Part shown: one piece after another, positions 22,984-35,020 of the stretch
How positions within the stretch are numbered: the first letter of the stretch is position 1
How the letters are laid out: each line of letters starts with the position of its first letter
Assembly: GCF_003573695.1 (NCBI RefSeq)
Contig: NC_039366.1
Location: forward strand, 163,746,770-163,810,769
Direction of reading: 5' to 3'
Length of the DNA: 64,000 nucleotides
Source: Papaver somniferum
Taxonomy: Eukaryota > Streptophyta > Magnoliopsida > Ranunculales > Papaveraceae
Notes under the pieces: model-generated
What the model saw: the letters and a program-made list of their open reading frames with translations, nothing else
Databases searched by the model: none
What the model was told of the DNA's origin: nothing
Made by a program: the position numbers and the translations under genes

Positions 22984-23776
22984 TTCAAGACTTATTAATT
23001 AACTCAAAACATGAAGTTATTAATTAACTCAGCACATGAAGAATCCCTCATCCAACATCTATAGAATTTCCAAGATTAATTAGGTTTGTCGCATTCAGCT
23101 TCAGTAATTAATAGAATTAGACAATGGTCTGATGCTCTAAATAATTAGAATTTGGATATTCCATTTGCCAGACGGCATTATGGAGTGCTTAGTCAATTCT
23201 CCCTCTTTTATATCCTCTTCCATTTATTCCATTGGACCAAGTATAGTTTGAACCTATGTATCCCAAATCCATCAATCCAGCTGAATCTACTAAATTCCTA
23301 ACCCAGTTTTCTATAGAATTGTTATTTGAGTTTTGGCTCTTGTTGTTAAGATGAACATTGAGATCACCAAAAACCACCCAAGGTTGAAAAAAATTATCAC
23401 TGAGATCTTTCAGAAAATCTCATTGTAATTTATTCACATCCACATGAGTAGATCCATAAACACAAGATAATAACTATTATTGTTTTGAAGGATTGGATTG
23501 AACTAAGACATGAATCCTATTATCCTTGCTACTGACCACCTCACAAGGAAAACCTTGTTTCCAAAGAAAAATTAGACCCCTAGATAAACAGATAGAACTC
23601 ACAAACCAGATTTTAGGATATGAATATCTTTGAGAAAGGAATTTAGCTATATCAGCACTAATCTTTATCTTCGACAGGAAAATTAAATATGGATTATGAT
23701 CCTTAATAATGTATTCAAAATAAATCCTAGTTTATTTTTCCACAAAGCGGTGTACATTCCATGAAAGTAATTTCAT
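22984..23776 (-). pseudogene. LINE ORF2, N-terminal endonuclease domain
   Basis: The ORF2 start at 23776 reads MKLLSWNVHR, the classic first strand of the apurinic-type endonuclease of plant L1 elements, followed at once by a frame break. Farther on, VFGDLNVHLNN, DLGYIGSNYTWSNG and RIDR-like sequence (23377-23189) match the catalytic GDxN and YTW blocks, and a SDHC motif follows at about 23125. The domain would nick target DNA. It is interrupted after the SDH region by the Athila-like element. Confidence 0.75.
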
Positions 23777-25221
23777 TGTGATGCAGTAATGATTTTTAAT
23801 GAGATCTAAGAGTTTATGAAAATTAATGATATTAATCTTATAAAAATTAAAGACATACAAAGGGTGAAAATAATATAGCTTGGTTTTAGAATTAAAATTG
23901 AGAAAGCATAAGAATACATGGTCAGCAACACTTAGATTTTTTCCTCGGAAAATCCTTGAGTGGTTTTGTTCTGACACTGTTCCATGATAAGATTGGTAAG
24001 AATTAGGTGTTTGAGGATTATCTTCCAATGTGAAATGAGTATTTTCTGATGAATCTTCATTTGGGCTAGTTGAATAATGACTTGATTGATTCATCTCAAA
24101 ATGACCAAAATGACGAATTAGAGATTTAATTGGTTCTTTGAAATCTCTTGAATTATGAAGATTGTCTGGATCTATATTTTAAGCATTGAAATCATCCATG
24201 GAAACATCAAATTATCCTATTGCTAAATATGATTTAAGAAGATTCATTTGATTGCCAGCTCCCTGATTCAAAGTATCATAAACAGAAGAGTCATGTTGAT
24301 CTCTAAAATCACTAATCATAAGACCCTGATTGTTATGTTGACCTGATTCATTAAAAATTCGAGTATTTTGATCTAGATCCAAGACATGACTAGGCTCTCC
24401 CTCTTACATTCTAATTCTTTTTCCTTGTCTTTCAATATTATCGTCTCTCTCTCTCTCTCTTTCTCTATTAGAAAATACTTGCAACATACCTTGTGGATTG
24501 CATTCAACAGTGGTGACTGGGATGTTGGAAACCACCAAGTTGTCCACCTGGCTGAGTACCTGATTCGGTTGAACTTGTATTTGAGTACATGTCATCAGCG
24601 ATTCAGAAGAATGAGCAGCGATTTCACCTTTGTCTGCATTCAACATGTTATCCTCATTTAAAGAAGCTCCATCCACTGCATGTTGGCTTTCTTCCTCTGC
24701 ATGTACATTTTCACCCATTGCATGTTGGTTATCTAGCCTGACTTGAACCTGAGCTTGATTTGTCGATACTTTTATGCCTCTTGTATCTGGGTTACTCCAA
24801 GAAGGTGGCTCAGTGATTGAGTTAGAGGAAAGATAAACTTTTTGTTTTTGAAGAAAAAAGTTGGAAATTATTTCACATTCATGATTATTATGGTCTATTG
24901 TATAGCAAAAACCATAAAGATTAAACGGTTGCTCTCATAAAATAAGCGTAACCGAACTTCTTCATTCACTGCATTCTTCATCCAGAATCCTCTTCTCAAT
25001 GGATCCCTCACGTCAATCAACACTAGAGCTTTTTGAACTTTACCTTTAGGAACTATACAGTCAGGTGGATCCAGCTCTTTTACTTCTCCCATAACAGAGG
25101 CGATTCCTTTTACAATGGTTGGTTTAGCAAACTCAAGTTGCATGTTATATAGTCCTAACCAAAAAAGCTTCTTAGTAAGATCCACTTTGCTTTTCATGGT
25201 TGTGACTACTAATTTTCCCAT
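23777..25221 (-). pseudogene. LINE ORF1 (DUF4283-type RNA-binding protein), fragment
   Basis: 25221-24895 encodes KLFWLGLYNMQLEFA...GIASVMGEVKELD, the second half of the DUF4283 domain typical of plant L1 ORF1, up to the region before its CCHC knuckle. 24718-24404 and 24094-23777 are Ser/Glu/Gln/Asn-rich, like the ORF1 tail. The N-terminal half of DUF4283 is missing, so the element is 5'-truncated. The 5' limit abuts the Tat LTR. Confidence 0.65.
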
Positions 25222-25600
25222 AGTCTATGTAATGTATACAACTTAGAGAATCGAATACTATGTAATATTGATGCCTCTGTTGAACTGATAATGCTAAGTT
25301 ATAAAAGATACTCAAGATCACGATAATAACGAAGGACACAGATATAATGTAAATGCAACTAATTTTTCACAAGACACAAGAGATTACGTGGTTCGACTTT
25401 CGTCTACGTCCACGGGTTAATGAGTGATTGTTTGTATTAAGTTTTGGTGGTTACAAAGATCTTAAATGCTTCCCAAAGTAATAAAGAGAACTCAAGTTGA
25501 AGTTAATACTTAAGTTCTAAACATTAAAGAGGTATAAGCTTAAGAGTAGATCTTCTTCTCCTAGGTATTGAATGCCCCTGATTTGTTGGTGAAGCTTGGT

Positions 25601-25607
25601 ATTTATA
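25601..25607 (-). promoter_or_regulatory. TATA box of the Tat LTR
   Basis: GGCTATAAATACC on the minus strand, about 330 bp from the LTR's 3' end, is followed by a typical leader. Confidence 0.6.
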
Positions 25608-26273
25608 GCCCCTCCTGCTCCAAGTATATCTTTGCTGTCTTAGAATCCATCGTTTCCTGATATACCTTTCGTCTAAATGGTAACTTCGTTCACCGCATGA
25701 TTTCTCCAGTCGGACTCTGCCACCTCAGCTGACCCACGTTCCTTTTGGAACTTCCCAGCCTCAGTACAGATTGTACCTTCATTCACCGCTATCCTTTTCC
25801 AATTAGACTCTGCCACATCATCTCTTTCCGCGTGCTTTGATTAAGCATGTAGATAAGAGATTTGTGCATTTAATGTTGATTAGATATGTCATCTACCTCT
25901 GTCCCTTCGCCAGCTGCCTCTCCCTAGACTAGGCTTTACTTTTCTATCTTGGCCGTCGAGGTATCCCTTCTTGGGATAAGATGAACTAGATCTGTGAAGG
26001 TGTCTTCTGCTGCTCCGGTTCGTCTGTATACCGATGGATATACAGTTATATTTCACGTGGCCATTGAAACCGTGACACGTGCTCCGCAGAATATTGATAT
26101 TCACAGTTTGCCCATTTTCTTTCATATTCTACAATTTGGTAGGATTGGAAGAAAAAACTTCCGTAACGCCACCATTTTTGCACGTACCGGTTGGGTGGTC
26201 CCTACGCGTCCTTTCATGTAACAAATTCCCCTTGAATTTCGGGACATCCAAATTTTTGGATTCTCCAGACGCC

Positions 26274-26280
26274 TATAAGA
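26274..26280 (+). promoter_or_regulatory. TATA box for the antisense ORF (aORF)
   Basis: GCCTATAAGAAGAG is followed by a ~130-bp pyrimidine-rich leader (TCTCTCTCCCTTTCTC) and then a splice donor CAG/GTTAGT at 26434. The layout is that of an ordinary plant gene start, facing away from the Tat LTR and opposite to pol. Confidence 0.6.
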
Positions 26281-26433
26281 AGAGAATAAAGAAGGAATTT
26301 CATTAACTTTTCCTTCTTCTCACGAACTGTCGTTCTCTCTCCCTTTCTCAGAGATCTCCTTTTTCTTCTTTTCCTTTAACCGTCGTTTTCCTTCTCGGTC
26401 TTCAGAAACTCGCGCTCGCTCTTCATCAATCAG

Positions 26434-26815
26434 GTTAGTATACACTCGACTTTGATTTTGATGTAGCCTTCCGTATCCTCCATACTTGGTTCTGTTTCCC
26501 CTTCTTTGTTTGTTCGAAGTTGTTGTTGTACTTGCATATGAGAATTTCGATTCTCTTTTGCTTCTTTATGTTGTATGAGAATTTGGGTTCGTTTTCGTTT
26601 CACATTTTTGCCATGATTGTTCTTCCTCTACAACCCTACTCATGGTGTTGAACAATCCTTTGTTTTCTCTTTCGGTAAGATTAGAATACTTCCCTTGGTT
26701 GTTTTAGATAAACCCATGCCTAAAGTGTATTCGTTTTTGCCCCAAATTTTTTTTTGCATTAAACTGCAAATTTTGTCCGCCATTGTTGAAGGACTGTGTT
26801 TTCTGCTGATGTTAG
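26434..26815 (+). other. Predicted 5'UTR intron of the aORF
   Basis: Donor CAATCAG/GTTAGT at 26434 and acceptor TTCTGCTGATGTTAG/GG ending 26815, five bases before the ATG at 26821. The upstream Met at 26617 would fall in this intron, so it is rejected as the start. Confidence 0.55.
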
Positions 26816-27323
26816 GGATCATGAGACTTCCGAATAAACCTGTGCGCAGGGATCCGAAGCCCATGTCGTCTACTGAGCCACCTCCGCGAATGGATCATCC
26901 TGATGCTACGCCCTCTCCTCCCCCTGAGGATACTGAGATACCTGAGGGAACTGAGATGGTTGCGGGGCCTGAGGCTGTTGCATACCCTGAGGTTGAAGAG
27001 ATTGTTGTTGAGAATCTTCCTCCTCCTCCACCTCGATATGAGCTTCAAAGGCTGCAACTGCGTAACAAAGACAACTACGCTCACTTACCCTTGGCTGAGA
27101 TCGCCAAGTATTTTCGCCTTCATAAGTTTGACATCTCCTTTGTTAACAACCCTGATGTTCTCACTGAATCTCTGATCATGAGCTTACCTTATGATGAGAA
27201 CAACTTGTTGATCGGTGTTGGCCAGTTGGCCGCAGGTATGCTCTTGCCTTTGTTCAGTAGAAAGGATCCTTTCTACTATGACGTTTTGTCTACCAAGGAT
27301 GACCCGGTGAACAAGACTCAGGT

Positions 27324-27326
27324 ATG
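27324..27326 (+). other. Premature TGA in the aORF
   Basis: Reads ...ACT CAG GTA TGA GGA GTT ATG CAG in one continuous frame, and the protein resumes at once (MQYTGNYWSALREC). A single CGA-to-TGA change explains it; no intron is needed. Confidence 0.75.
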
Positions 27327-28820
27327 AGGAGTTATGCAGTACACTGGTAATTATTGGAGTGCCCTTCGTGAATGTTGGTATCTTAGCAAATGTAAGACTA
27401 TTTTGACGTCCTATGACCCCTTTGTTGCTGGGAGATCTAAGCAGGAGGATTATACCCCTTCCAACTTCAATGCTACTTGTGATAATGCCATCCAGAAAAG
27501 AAACCTTCTCCCGTGGTGTGTTGGTCCACGTCGTATCCATGTTACTGCCAAGCAAATCAGGGAAGGTAATAGCCTTTGTTTGCTGGAGGAGATTGACAAG
27601 ACTGGGCTGACTATCATCCCCTATTTTGTTAAGCTTTTCTTGACGAAGTATGATCGTATTCGTCTAGACCATGATGATCATTGGGTGCGTACTCTTCTCC
27701 GCGTTGTGGGTCCTTGGGCTTATGGATTTACTACCACAGATCCCAGTGTTCCTCGTGCAGCTTCATCTCTGCCTGCTAAGTATGATGGATATCAGCCTTG
27801 GGTCTTCAACCCCGCTATTTCTCACGAGGTAACCTTGATTTGTTACGAAGGCTTTTTATCTTCCTTTTGTGGCCTTTGCTAAATATTTTTGATGTTTCCT
27901 TTATGGCCTGCTCCTGCTTCTTCTGCTTGGACTGCTCCGGGTTCTGCTGCTGGGACTGCCCCGAGCTCTGCTGGTAACTATGTAGCCACCAGAACCAGGA
28001 AAAGGAAGGCTTCGATTGAAGCTAAGCCAACACCTGTGGAGGTAAGGATTATAACCCTACCTTATTGTTCTTAGATTCCTTAGTATTTTACGGATTATAA
28101 CCCTACCTTAGTGTTCTTAGATTCCTTAGTATTTTGCCCCTGATCCTTAGCTTGCGCATGTGTTCTCCTATAGTCTTACAAGAAGAAAGGAAAATTGAAG
28201 GTTGTGATTGATGTTGAATAATCCGATGAGGATCCTAATGTTGGTGCGGAAGAGCAAGGTGACGATGATATGGAGGACATCGAGGATACTGCCCTTAGTC
28301 CCCACTTAGATGACATTGAAGAATATTTTTCCAAGGTTAGTCCTAGCCTATCTGTGTTGGTTCTGTTGAAGGTGATAATCTTCATGGTGATGACGGTTCT
28401 CCTTTGATGAGCCAAGTTAGTAACCCGGTCGCAACTCATACTCCACTACCGAAGGTACATGCGTTTTCTGCTCCTGGTGATTTACAACCTGTTGCTTTGG
28501 CTACTACCAGTGGTGTAGTGATATCTTCCAAGAGTCTTCCATCATCTTCTGCCACTTCGCTCCACTCGAGTGGTGTGGCTCCTGCGGTGAGGGTTGGTAG
28601 CTCAGAATCTCAGCCGAGGAAGAAGGTGGTGATTTCTCTTGGTAGTTTATCTTTTAATGTTACGCCTGCTTCTTTAGGAAGCACTCAGTCTGTTTCTACT
28701 GCCCCTTCTAGTAAAGTTGTTGGACCTCCACCTTTATTGCCAGATTGGATTGTACTGGATAATCTTCCCTCTTCTGGTGATATGGACTTAGATGGTACTC
28801 CTAGCCAAGCATTCTCTTCA

Positions 28821-31192
28821 TGTTAGAGCATTGCTCGGTCGACTCGCATTCGTTGCTATCTCAAGCATGTTTGTCAATGTTAGTGATCAAAACTATAAGT
28901 CTTGATTTCTAGTCTACTATAGATAAGTCTCGGACTAGGATATAAAGTGTAGTTGAGCTCAAGAACTCCATGGCAATCATCATACAAGACGAAGAACTAC
29001 TCAAGGAACTGGTGGAACTTCATCGACTAAAAGGTATGTGGATACTTGAACTTATCTATCACTCAAAAGTCTATCTACTATATCTCCTATCTTTGAGACA
29101 AAAGTCGTTTTGCTATATAGACTTTGATTATACACATTTGCTATTTCGAGCCGAGTTTATCTCGCCTATCTATTTCTCTAAATATGTGTTGGTAAGCTTT
29201 TTCTTTGGCCAAGTTCATCTTTAGCTAGTGACGAAAGTCATGTTATGCTTCAATCACTTTGAAAATTGATTACTTTGACGAAAAATAGTTTGTGAATAAC
29301 AACTATATAATAACGTCCTCTAAGAATGTTTCAATGATTGAAATGAGAGTTTAGATTATATAACCAATGATGGATATAACCATTTTGTGGTAACACATAT
29401 ATGTATAAGTCCTTTTTCCTTGAACCGAAGTTTGCGAACTTTGTTGATCAAGAGAACCGGAACAAGAGCTGTGAACTCAGTCCGCGAACCCAGTCCGCGA
29501 ACTGGCAGAAGTTCCCGACCCGAGAAAATCTGATGGAGTTTGAGAACTCCTTCTGGGAACTTAAGTCCGCGAACTAAGTCTGTGAATTTAAGTTGGTTAT
29601 ATCTAAAGACGATTGTTTGTGAACTTATATTTATATTAACTAAGGAGTGCAAAATGCAAACCGTGGCTATAGAGTTCATAAACCGATTCGAGTGAATCAA
29701 ATCGTTTTTGCTTCGATTGTGTCTTGTGTAGTTACATAAGATTTCCTTGCAATCGAACAACTCTCTAACTAGTTCATTTGAGTCATTTGAACTAGTTATG
29801 GTGAAGAAGAATATGGTTGATATGAAAGTGCTCATATGGCTAACCATTTGGTTAACTATTGTTGAACCAACAAATGTACATGTTTAGGTACGGTTACACA
29901 AACCTAAAATCGTGCATTTCATTTGTGTGTAACAAGCTAAGTTTCGATCCAACGTTTGAAAGATATTAGCTTGAATCTAATGAAGTTTTCATCTAACGAT
30001 GAATATTGAATGCTTTGTTACCAAGCTAACATTGATTGCAAACCCTGATTTGAAAGACTATATAAGGGAGAACTCTATCAACTGGGAAACCTAATCCCCA
30101 CACCTCCTGTGGGATACTAGTTGTATTAGCTAGAGTCGATTCTCCTTTAACCTTAGGTTTCTTCTTGTAAACCAGGTTAACGACTTAAAGACTTCATTGG
30201 GATTGTGAAGCCAGACCGATACTACTTTCTCGTAGTTGTGTGATCTGATCTTGCTGATTCTATCATTTTGAGTACAGTCGTAACGATTGGATTGATATTA
30301 ATATCTCCGATAGGCAATATATAAGAGTAGTCACAAACATCTTCGTCTCATCGTTTGTGATTCCACAATATCTTCTTTCGCCGTGTCGATTAAGATTATT
30401 GTGAGGTGATTGATAATACTAGGATGTTCTTCGGGAATATAAGTCCGGTTTATCAATTGGTTCTTGTTCACCTTGATTTATCAAAAGACGGAACGAAACT
30501 TGTAGGTATTTCTGTGGGAGACAGATTTATCTATTATTGTAGACTTTTCTGTGTGATACAGATTTGTTTATTAAAGTCTTCGACTTTGGGTCATAGCAAC
30601 TCTTAGTTGTGGGTGAGATCAGCTAAGGGAATCAAGTGCTTAGTATCCTGCTGGGATCAGAGACGTAAGGAGCTCACTGTACCTTGGATCAGTGTGAGAT
30701 TGATTGGGGTTCAACTACAGTCCAAACCGAAGTTAGTTTGTAGTAGGCTAGTGTCTGTAGTGGCTTAATACAGTGTGTGTTCAATCTGGACTAGGTCCCG
30801 GGGTTTTTGTGCATTTGCGGTTTCCTCGTTAAAAAAATTCTGGTGTCTGTGTTATTTCTATTCCGCATTATATTTTGTTATATAATTAAAATATCACAGG
30901 TTGTGCGTTAGAATCAATCAATTGGAAATCCGACCTTTGGTTGTTGATTGAAATTGATTGATACTTGAACATTGGTCTTTGGTACCGTTCAAGTGATTTC
31001 TCTTGTATTCGATTAGACTCGCAGATTACTATTTTCTTGAGTAAGAATTTAATCGAGAAAGAGAGATATTAACTCTTTGATATACTTTATTAAGATTGAG
31101 TCTAGTTGATTCTCTTGAAAGTATATTGGAGTTTGTCCATACAGATTGCTAATCGAAATATTGGGTGAGGTTGTTGTACCCCCGCTTTTTGA
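28821..31192 (+). repeat. 5' LTR, subfamily 1
   Basis: 2372 bp, TGTTAGAGCATTGC...GCTTTTTGA; the terminal CA has become GA. TATA box at 30059-30065. The GCGAAC-rich variable block is at ~29480-29585. The antisense 163-codon ORF at 29356-29847 recurs in other LTR copies and is not a gene. Confidence 0.9.
30059..30065 (+). promoter_or_regulatory. LTR TATA box (element 1)
   Basis: GACTATATAAGGGAGA, conserved in position with 36234-36240 in the 3' copy. Confidence 0.6.
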
Positions 31193-31194
31193 AT

Positions 31195-31206
31195 TGGTAT
31201 CAGAGC
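31195..31206 (+). other. Primer-binding site, initiator-Met type
   Basis: TGGTATCAGAGC, two bases after the LTR, is the canonical plant Copia site. The equivalents at 39314-39325 (TGGTATCAAAGC) and 49454-49465 (TGGTATCAGATC) carry one change each. Confidence 0.85.
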
Positions 31207-31258
31207 AGGCAAACACGTTCAAGACCTTACAAGTCTGTGTTTGTAGCGATCTGACTCT

Positions 31259-32423
31259 ATGGACAGAGGTACTATCTCTAATAAACACGTCACCAGAAAT
31301 AAAATGTCTATCTCGTCTAATTCTATTAAATAGGAAGATTCTTCAATCTCAAATATAGACGAACCCTGTGTTCAAACTAGACAGACAGGCTCTGACATGT
31401 GTTATTCTGATTACCCTAAAAGAGTCTATCTCTCTAAATGAACGGGAAACAGCTGAACAGAGTGAACTGATTCTAAATCTTGTTAGAATCCAAGATGATA
31501 GATTTAATCGGTTGAAAAACCATGTCAATGTTCTTCTTGGTGTAGTAAGAGACTGCAATTCCAAAAACGCTGAAGATCAGTCTTCATGTATCCTTCTTGA
31601 GGCAAGTCTTGAAAAGGATGTTTTGGAAATTGAACATCGCTTGAATAAACTCTCTATTCAAGGTCGTGTCAAAAAGTTCTCTGCATCATCTACTTCTGTT
31701 GAAACCAAAGCTCCAGGTTTAGAAGTAAAATCAGAATCCCTTCCTACTAAAAAGGATGTGCCTGAAATCTCCATCAATCAAGGATGTTGCACATCCAATG
31801 GAAGGAAGAAATCCTCAAGCGATGATGTTAAGACAAAACCTTTTAATCGTCCTCGTGATCATAAAGTATGTCTCTTTTGTGATTCAAAAGGGCCTGTTAA
31901 GCTAAAGAGAAACTCTAGGTTGAATAACAATTCCATTGTTCAACTTCAACACACCTTAGACTTAATTCTCAAATGAGTAACTGACATTCGCATGACTAAA
32001 CCAATTGGTTTTAGTACTTACCCTGCGATTGCTACCAGGAGAGTCAGTTCAATGAGTTCCTCGAATGCTCAAAAGTTGAACAGATGTCATCGTCTAAAGA
32101 AAGATCAAGTCGTTTCCTCTGGAAATAACATTACCTTTGATGTGAACGAAATCCCAAGAGAGAGAAGAAAAACTGATGATATGAGAAATAACCTGAAGGA
32201 GATAACTGAAGGCTATAAAGAAATTGTCAACAGGTTGTCATCCTCCTCAAGTCAAAATTCTTCTGGTAAGAACTCAAACTATGTCTCATATTTTGATGAT
32301 AGTAAGTTTTATGATAATTTTACACATCAAAAGAGATTTTTTCCTAGACTTGAAAGGAATAAGAAACTAAACCATGAAATTCGTTCATCTAATGAGCTGA
32401 AAGCACATTCTTGTGTTAATTAA
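31259..32423 (+). pseudogene. Element 1 internal ORF (gag position), broken
   Basis: An ATG at 31259 opens a frame that stops at 31316 (TAG in IK-stop-E). The protein continues in another frame from ~31368 to 32423 with one TGA at 31974-31976 (LDLILK-stop-VTDIR, probably CGA originally). The N-terminal part has a probable coiled coil (ERETAEQSELILNLVRIQDD). A Cys pair (VCLFCDS) and a Ser/Lys-rich C-terminal half follow. No retroviral zinc knuckle is seen and I do not recognise the family. By position after the primer site it replaces or derives from gag. Confidence 0.5.
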
Positions 32424-32943
32424 TCACAAGGGTTGAGAACTTACTCATAAAAATCATGTTGGATAAGTCGTGTTAATAATCAGGTATACTTCTGTCAAAA
32501 TTGTTTCATGTTTAGTTGAGTTGTCTTCTTATCGTTTATGACTCAACTATTGACTGCAGACAACTTTGCCTAAAAGTATTAACTGTGTCTAATATGTTTC
32601 TTCGTTTTTTTTCCTTCTCTTTTTCGACGAAGTTCTTTTTAGTTGCAACCATGTTGCTTGCTACTTTTGTGCTCTAATATTGGTTCTCTACTGAGATATA
32701 ACATTTATTGAGCCAAAAACCTTGTGATATTTTTCACATAGCAGAAACTTTGTCTTGTCTTAAATTTACGACTGGTTGCATATCTCTTGTGTTGGGTCAA
32801 GATTGTGTTCGTACGAGTACCCGTGTTACGGTCACGAATCAATTTTTAGAAACCCTAAAAGTTACCTTCTCTAAGAAACCATTTAAATACCAAAACCCTT
32901 GAGTCTCGTACCCATACTCTGGGAATTTTTTGGTTTGTCAAGA

Positions 32944-33354
32944 ATGTCTTCCTCTAACTCTAGCGGTTTTGTAAAAGGGTTTCTTGACAAAGGTATTGGT
33001 TTCGGGTCCAAGGGAAAGAAGAAAAGAACCCTAGTAGAAGATGATCATCCTAAAGCCTCATGTTACTATGCATACACGCATCAGGATGTTGAGAATATGG
33101 ATATGGTCTCTTCTGAAGTGGTTCATGATTTTCTTAAATATTTTGAGGAAGCAAAACTGCAGCTCGTTGATACTTTGAAGAGTCTTGATGTGTTAAGAAC
33201 TGAGTTGAAAAAGGTTAATTCTGACCTTGGTCTCATAAAGACACATGTTAAAGATATTTTCAATGAAGATATCTTCTCTGAAGAAGCAGTTGATGTTTTC
33301 AATCACAAGCTCAAATACCTCAAGACTCATGAGGATCCCGAACCGTCTATTTGA
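32944..33354 (+). CDS. Small coiled-coil ORF of Copia element 1 (136 aa)
   Basis: Starts at the ATG of MSSSNSSGFVKGF (32944), which fits better than the earlier non-ATG frame opening. Intact to TGA at 33354. The N-terminus is Ser/Gly/Lys-rich and basic (GFGSKGKKKRT). Residues ~55-115 form a probable coiled coil (VVHDFLKYFEEAKLQL, LDVLRTELKKVNSDLGLI). A diverged copy is at 56206-56489 in element 3, and a positionally equivalent ORF is at 41054-41383 in element 2. It lies where Sirevirus-type elements have their extra ORF, between the coding interior and the polypurine-rich tail. Function unknown; a structural or RNA-binding role is conjecture. Confidence 0.6.
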   Translation: MSSSNSSGFVKGFLDKGIGFGSKGKKKRTLVEDDHPKASCYYAYTHQDVENMDMVSSEVVHDFLKYFEEAKLQLVDTLKSLDVLRTELKKVNSDLGLIKTHVKDIFNEDIFSEEAVDVFNHKLKYLKTHEDPEPSI

Positions 33355-35020
33355 CCCAAGTTCGTGTTCGACTTTGGCATAGAAGTCCGCTTTGTTAGCT
33401 TGTTGATTTTATTTGTCTAGTAAATCTTCTATTTTCTTGTTTTGTTTAGAATAATAACTAGAGTTTGGAATATCCATTATTGTGATTACACATAGCTATT
33501 CCAACGTTTTCATCTTCATGTTTTTAGATTTATTGGTTTAAATTCTGCAATTGTTTGGAAGATGATTTTTGCAGTATTAATCTTTATGGTTTTATATATT
33601 GCAATTTGTTATGGGATATGTGTGTTTGCGACTGTGAACTGTGATTGTCCCATACTTTGTCAAAAGTTAAGTCCTTTATATGTCGATATGCATGTATTGA
33701 TAAAAGAAGGAATGAACTTTTGACAATACAAAAGTTAAGCCTATTATGTCAATTATTGATGGAAGATAGGTTAAAATCTTTTGTTTACAAGGATTATGTC
33801 TATTGTATGTCATTGTGCAAATGGTGATGGAAAATAGAATGAATCCTTGCTTATTCCACAATATTTGGTCGACCTCCGGTCTACAATTTTTTTGCATATA
33901 CTGTGTTGTTCCATAAGGTTTCTTAAGTTGAGCACAATCGACTGAGTTATTCATTCACTTATGATTAGCTTAGTTGTTGCTCCGTGAGGTACTTTATGTC
34001 GAGCATGATCAACTAAATAAATCATCCTCGTTTGGTTATTTAGTTGTTGCTTCGTAAGTTCTCTTATGTCGAGCATGACCAATTAAATTGATCACTTTTT
34101 GTGGTTAATTTGGTTGTGTATTCCGATTAGATTAATTATGGGTTCTCTTGTGATTAATCTATTTAAGTATTTTTGAGTCTCCATAAGTTCACTTATGTTG
34201 AGAATTTCTGATTAAATTAATCATGGGTTCCCTTATGGTTAATTTAATTGAGTATTTTGGATTCAAATTCATACTTGTATGTGATTTGTTATGTCCAAAG
34301 AAATCCTTTTTTCTTTTGAAATTAAGGTCGCTCTTGTTGTTCTTTCGGGAATGACATATTATGGGGGAGAGTTCTTAATTGAACTTGTGTTTAATCACCA
34401 AATCTTAGTGGGGAGTGCGGCTGTGGAATATTATAGGGGTTATCTTGTATCTTTATAAACTCCTTGATGAATGCATTTAGCTTCGGCTTTATGATTTCAT
34501 CTTAACAAGTTGATATATGCTTTCTTTTGGTCATGAAATGTCTCTTTTGGAAATTTCATTAGGATCCCGTTTTCGTACCTTTGCCAATTTTATTGACAAA
34601 AAGGGGGAGAATTAATATGTAGTTCACACTACAAATACATATGGTTTTCGGATCATTATATAAGGGGGAGTGGTTTCCATGTGGGATGGAGTATTGACTA
34701 AGAGGGAGCGATACATATCACCATATTACTTTTGTCGAAGTTGTGATACAATTGAACTTTGATGTTGTATAATAATACTATGACACTGAATAACAATTAT
34801 TGAGAACTCTTGTTTTCTCATTTTTATAGATACGGATTTTCAACAACGATGATGCTGAACTTACAACCTTTGGTATCATTGTAGTACTTGGAAGTGACGA
34901 AGATTTCGAGTGATGTTGAAGATTAGGCATGTGGAATAGGAGCTACAAAAGTTAATTGATTTATTTTTGTATTCCATATGTATTGATAGTTTTGTCACTA
35001 AAATTGACAAAAAGGGAGAT
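33355..35020 (+). other. Non-coding 3' tail of element 1, with repeats and five polypurine tracts
   Basis: 33900-34260 holds about five degenerate units (cores CTTATGTTGAGCA and ATTAAATTGATCA). Polypurine-like tracts are at 34361 (TGGGGGAGAG), 34601 (AAGGGGGAGA), 34662 (AAGGGGGAG), 34701 (AGAGGGAG) and the final 35010-35020 (AAAAGGGAGAT) directly before the 3' LTR. The same layout recurs at 41400-43190 and 56500-57899. Confidence 0.75.

Larger units (their letters stand above)
13927..25240 (-). mobile_element. L1-type LINE, minus strand, split by an LTR element
   Basis: Read on the minus strand: ORF1 fragment (from about 25221), Ser/Glu/Gln-rich ORF1 tail, ORF2 endonuclease (from 23776), then, after the 6.4-kb insert 16590-22978, reverse transcriptase, a zinc-knuckle zf-RVT region and RNase H, ending in an A tail (T run 13927-13935 on plus). 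ORF1 begins inside its RNA-binding domain, so the element is 5'-truncated near 25222-25277, next to the Tat LTR. Many stops and frameshifts show it is dead. A (TC)n microsatellite lies at 24441-24460. No convincing target duplication was found. Confidence 0.82.
25278..26330 (-). repeat. 3' LTR of a Tat-lineage Gypsy element (right limit approximate)
   Basis: On plus it begins TGTTGAACTG, that is, the LTR ends ...CA on its own (minus) strand. The minus strand carries a TATA box (25601-25607), then a transcribed leader with CCCGTGGACGTAG and AACCACGTAAT, a block common in R/U5 of Tat-type LTRs. The other end was not fixed, because the 5' LTR lies outside the window; the purine-rich minus-strand tract at 26331-26380 would suit a polypurine tract beside it. 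Confidence 0.6.

Noticed and set aside
13905..25280. Target duplication for the minus-strand LINE
   Set aside because: GTATCAAGTG-like and GCATCAATAT-like sequences flank it, but the match is too poor to claim.
26617..26820. Upstream Met of the aORF
   Set aside because: It falls in the predicted 5'UTR intron; ATG 26821 directly follows a good acceptor.
27321..27333. Splice donor CAG/GTATGA in the aORF
   Set aside because: The frame continues unchanged after the TGA and no acceptor is within reach, so a point mutation is simpler than an intron.
29356..29847. 163-codon antisense ORF in LTRs (also 35678, 47887, 58709)
   Set aside because: It lies entirely in LTR DNA, changes length between copies and shows no domain.
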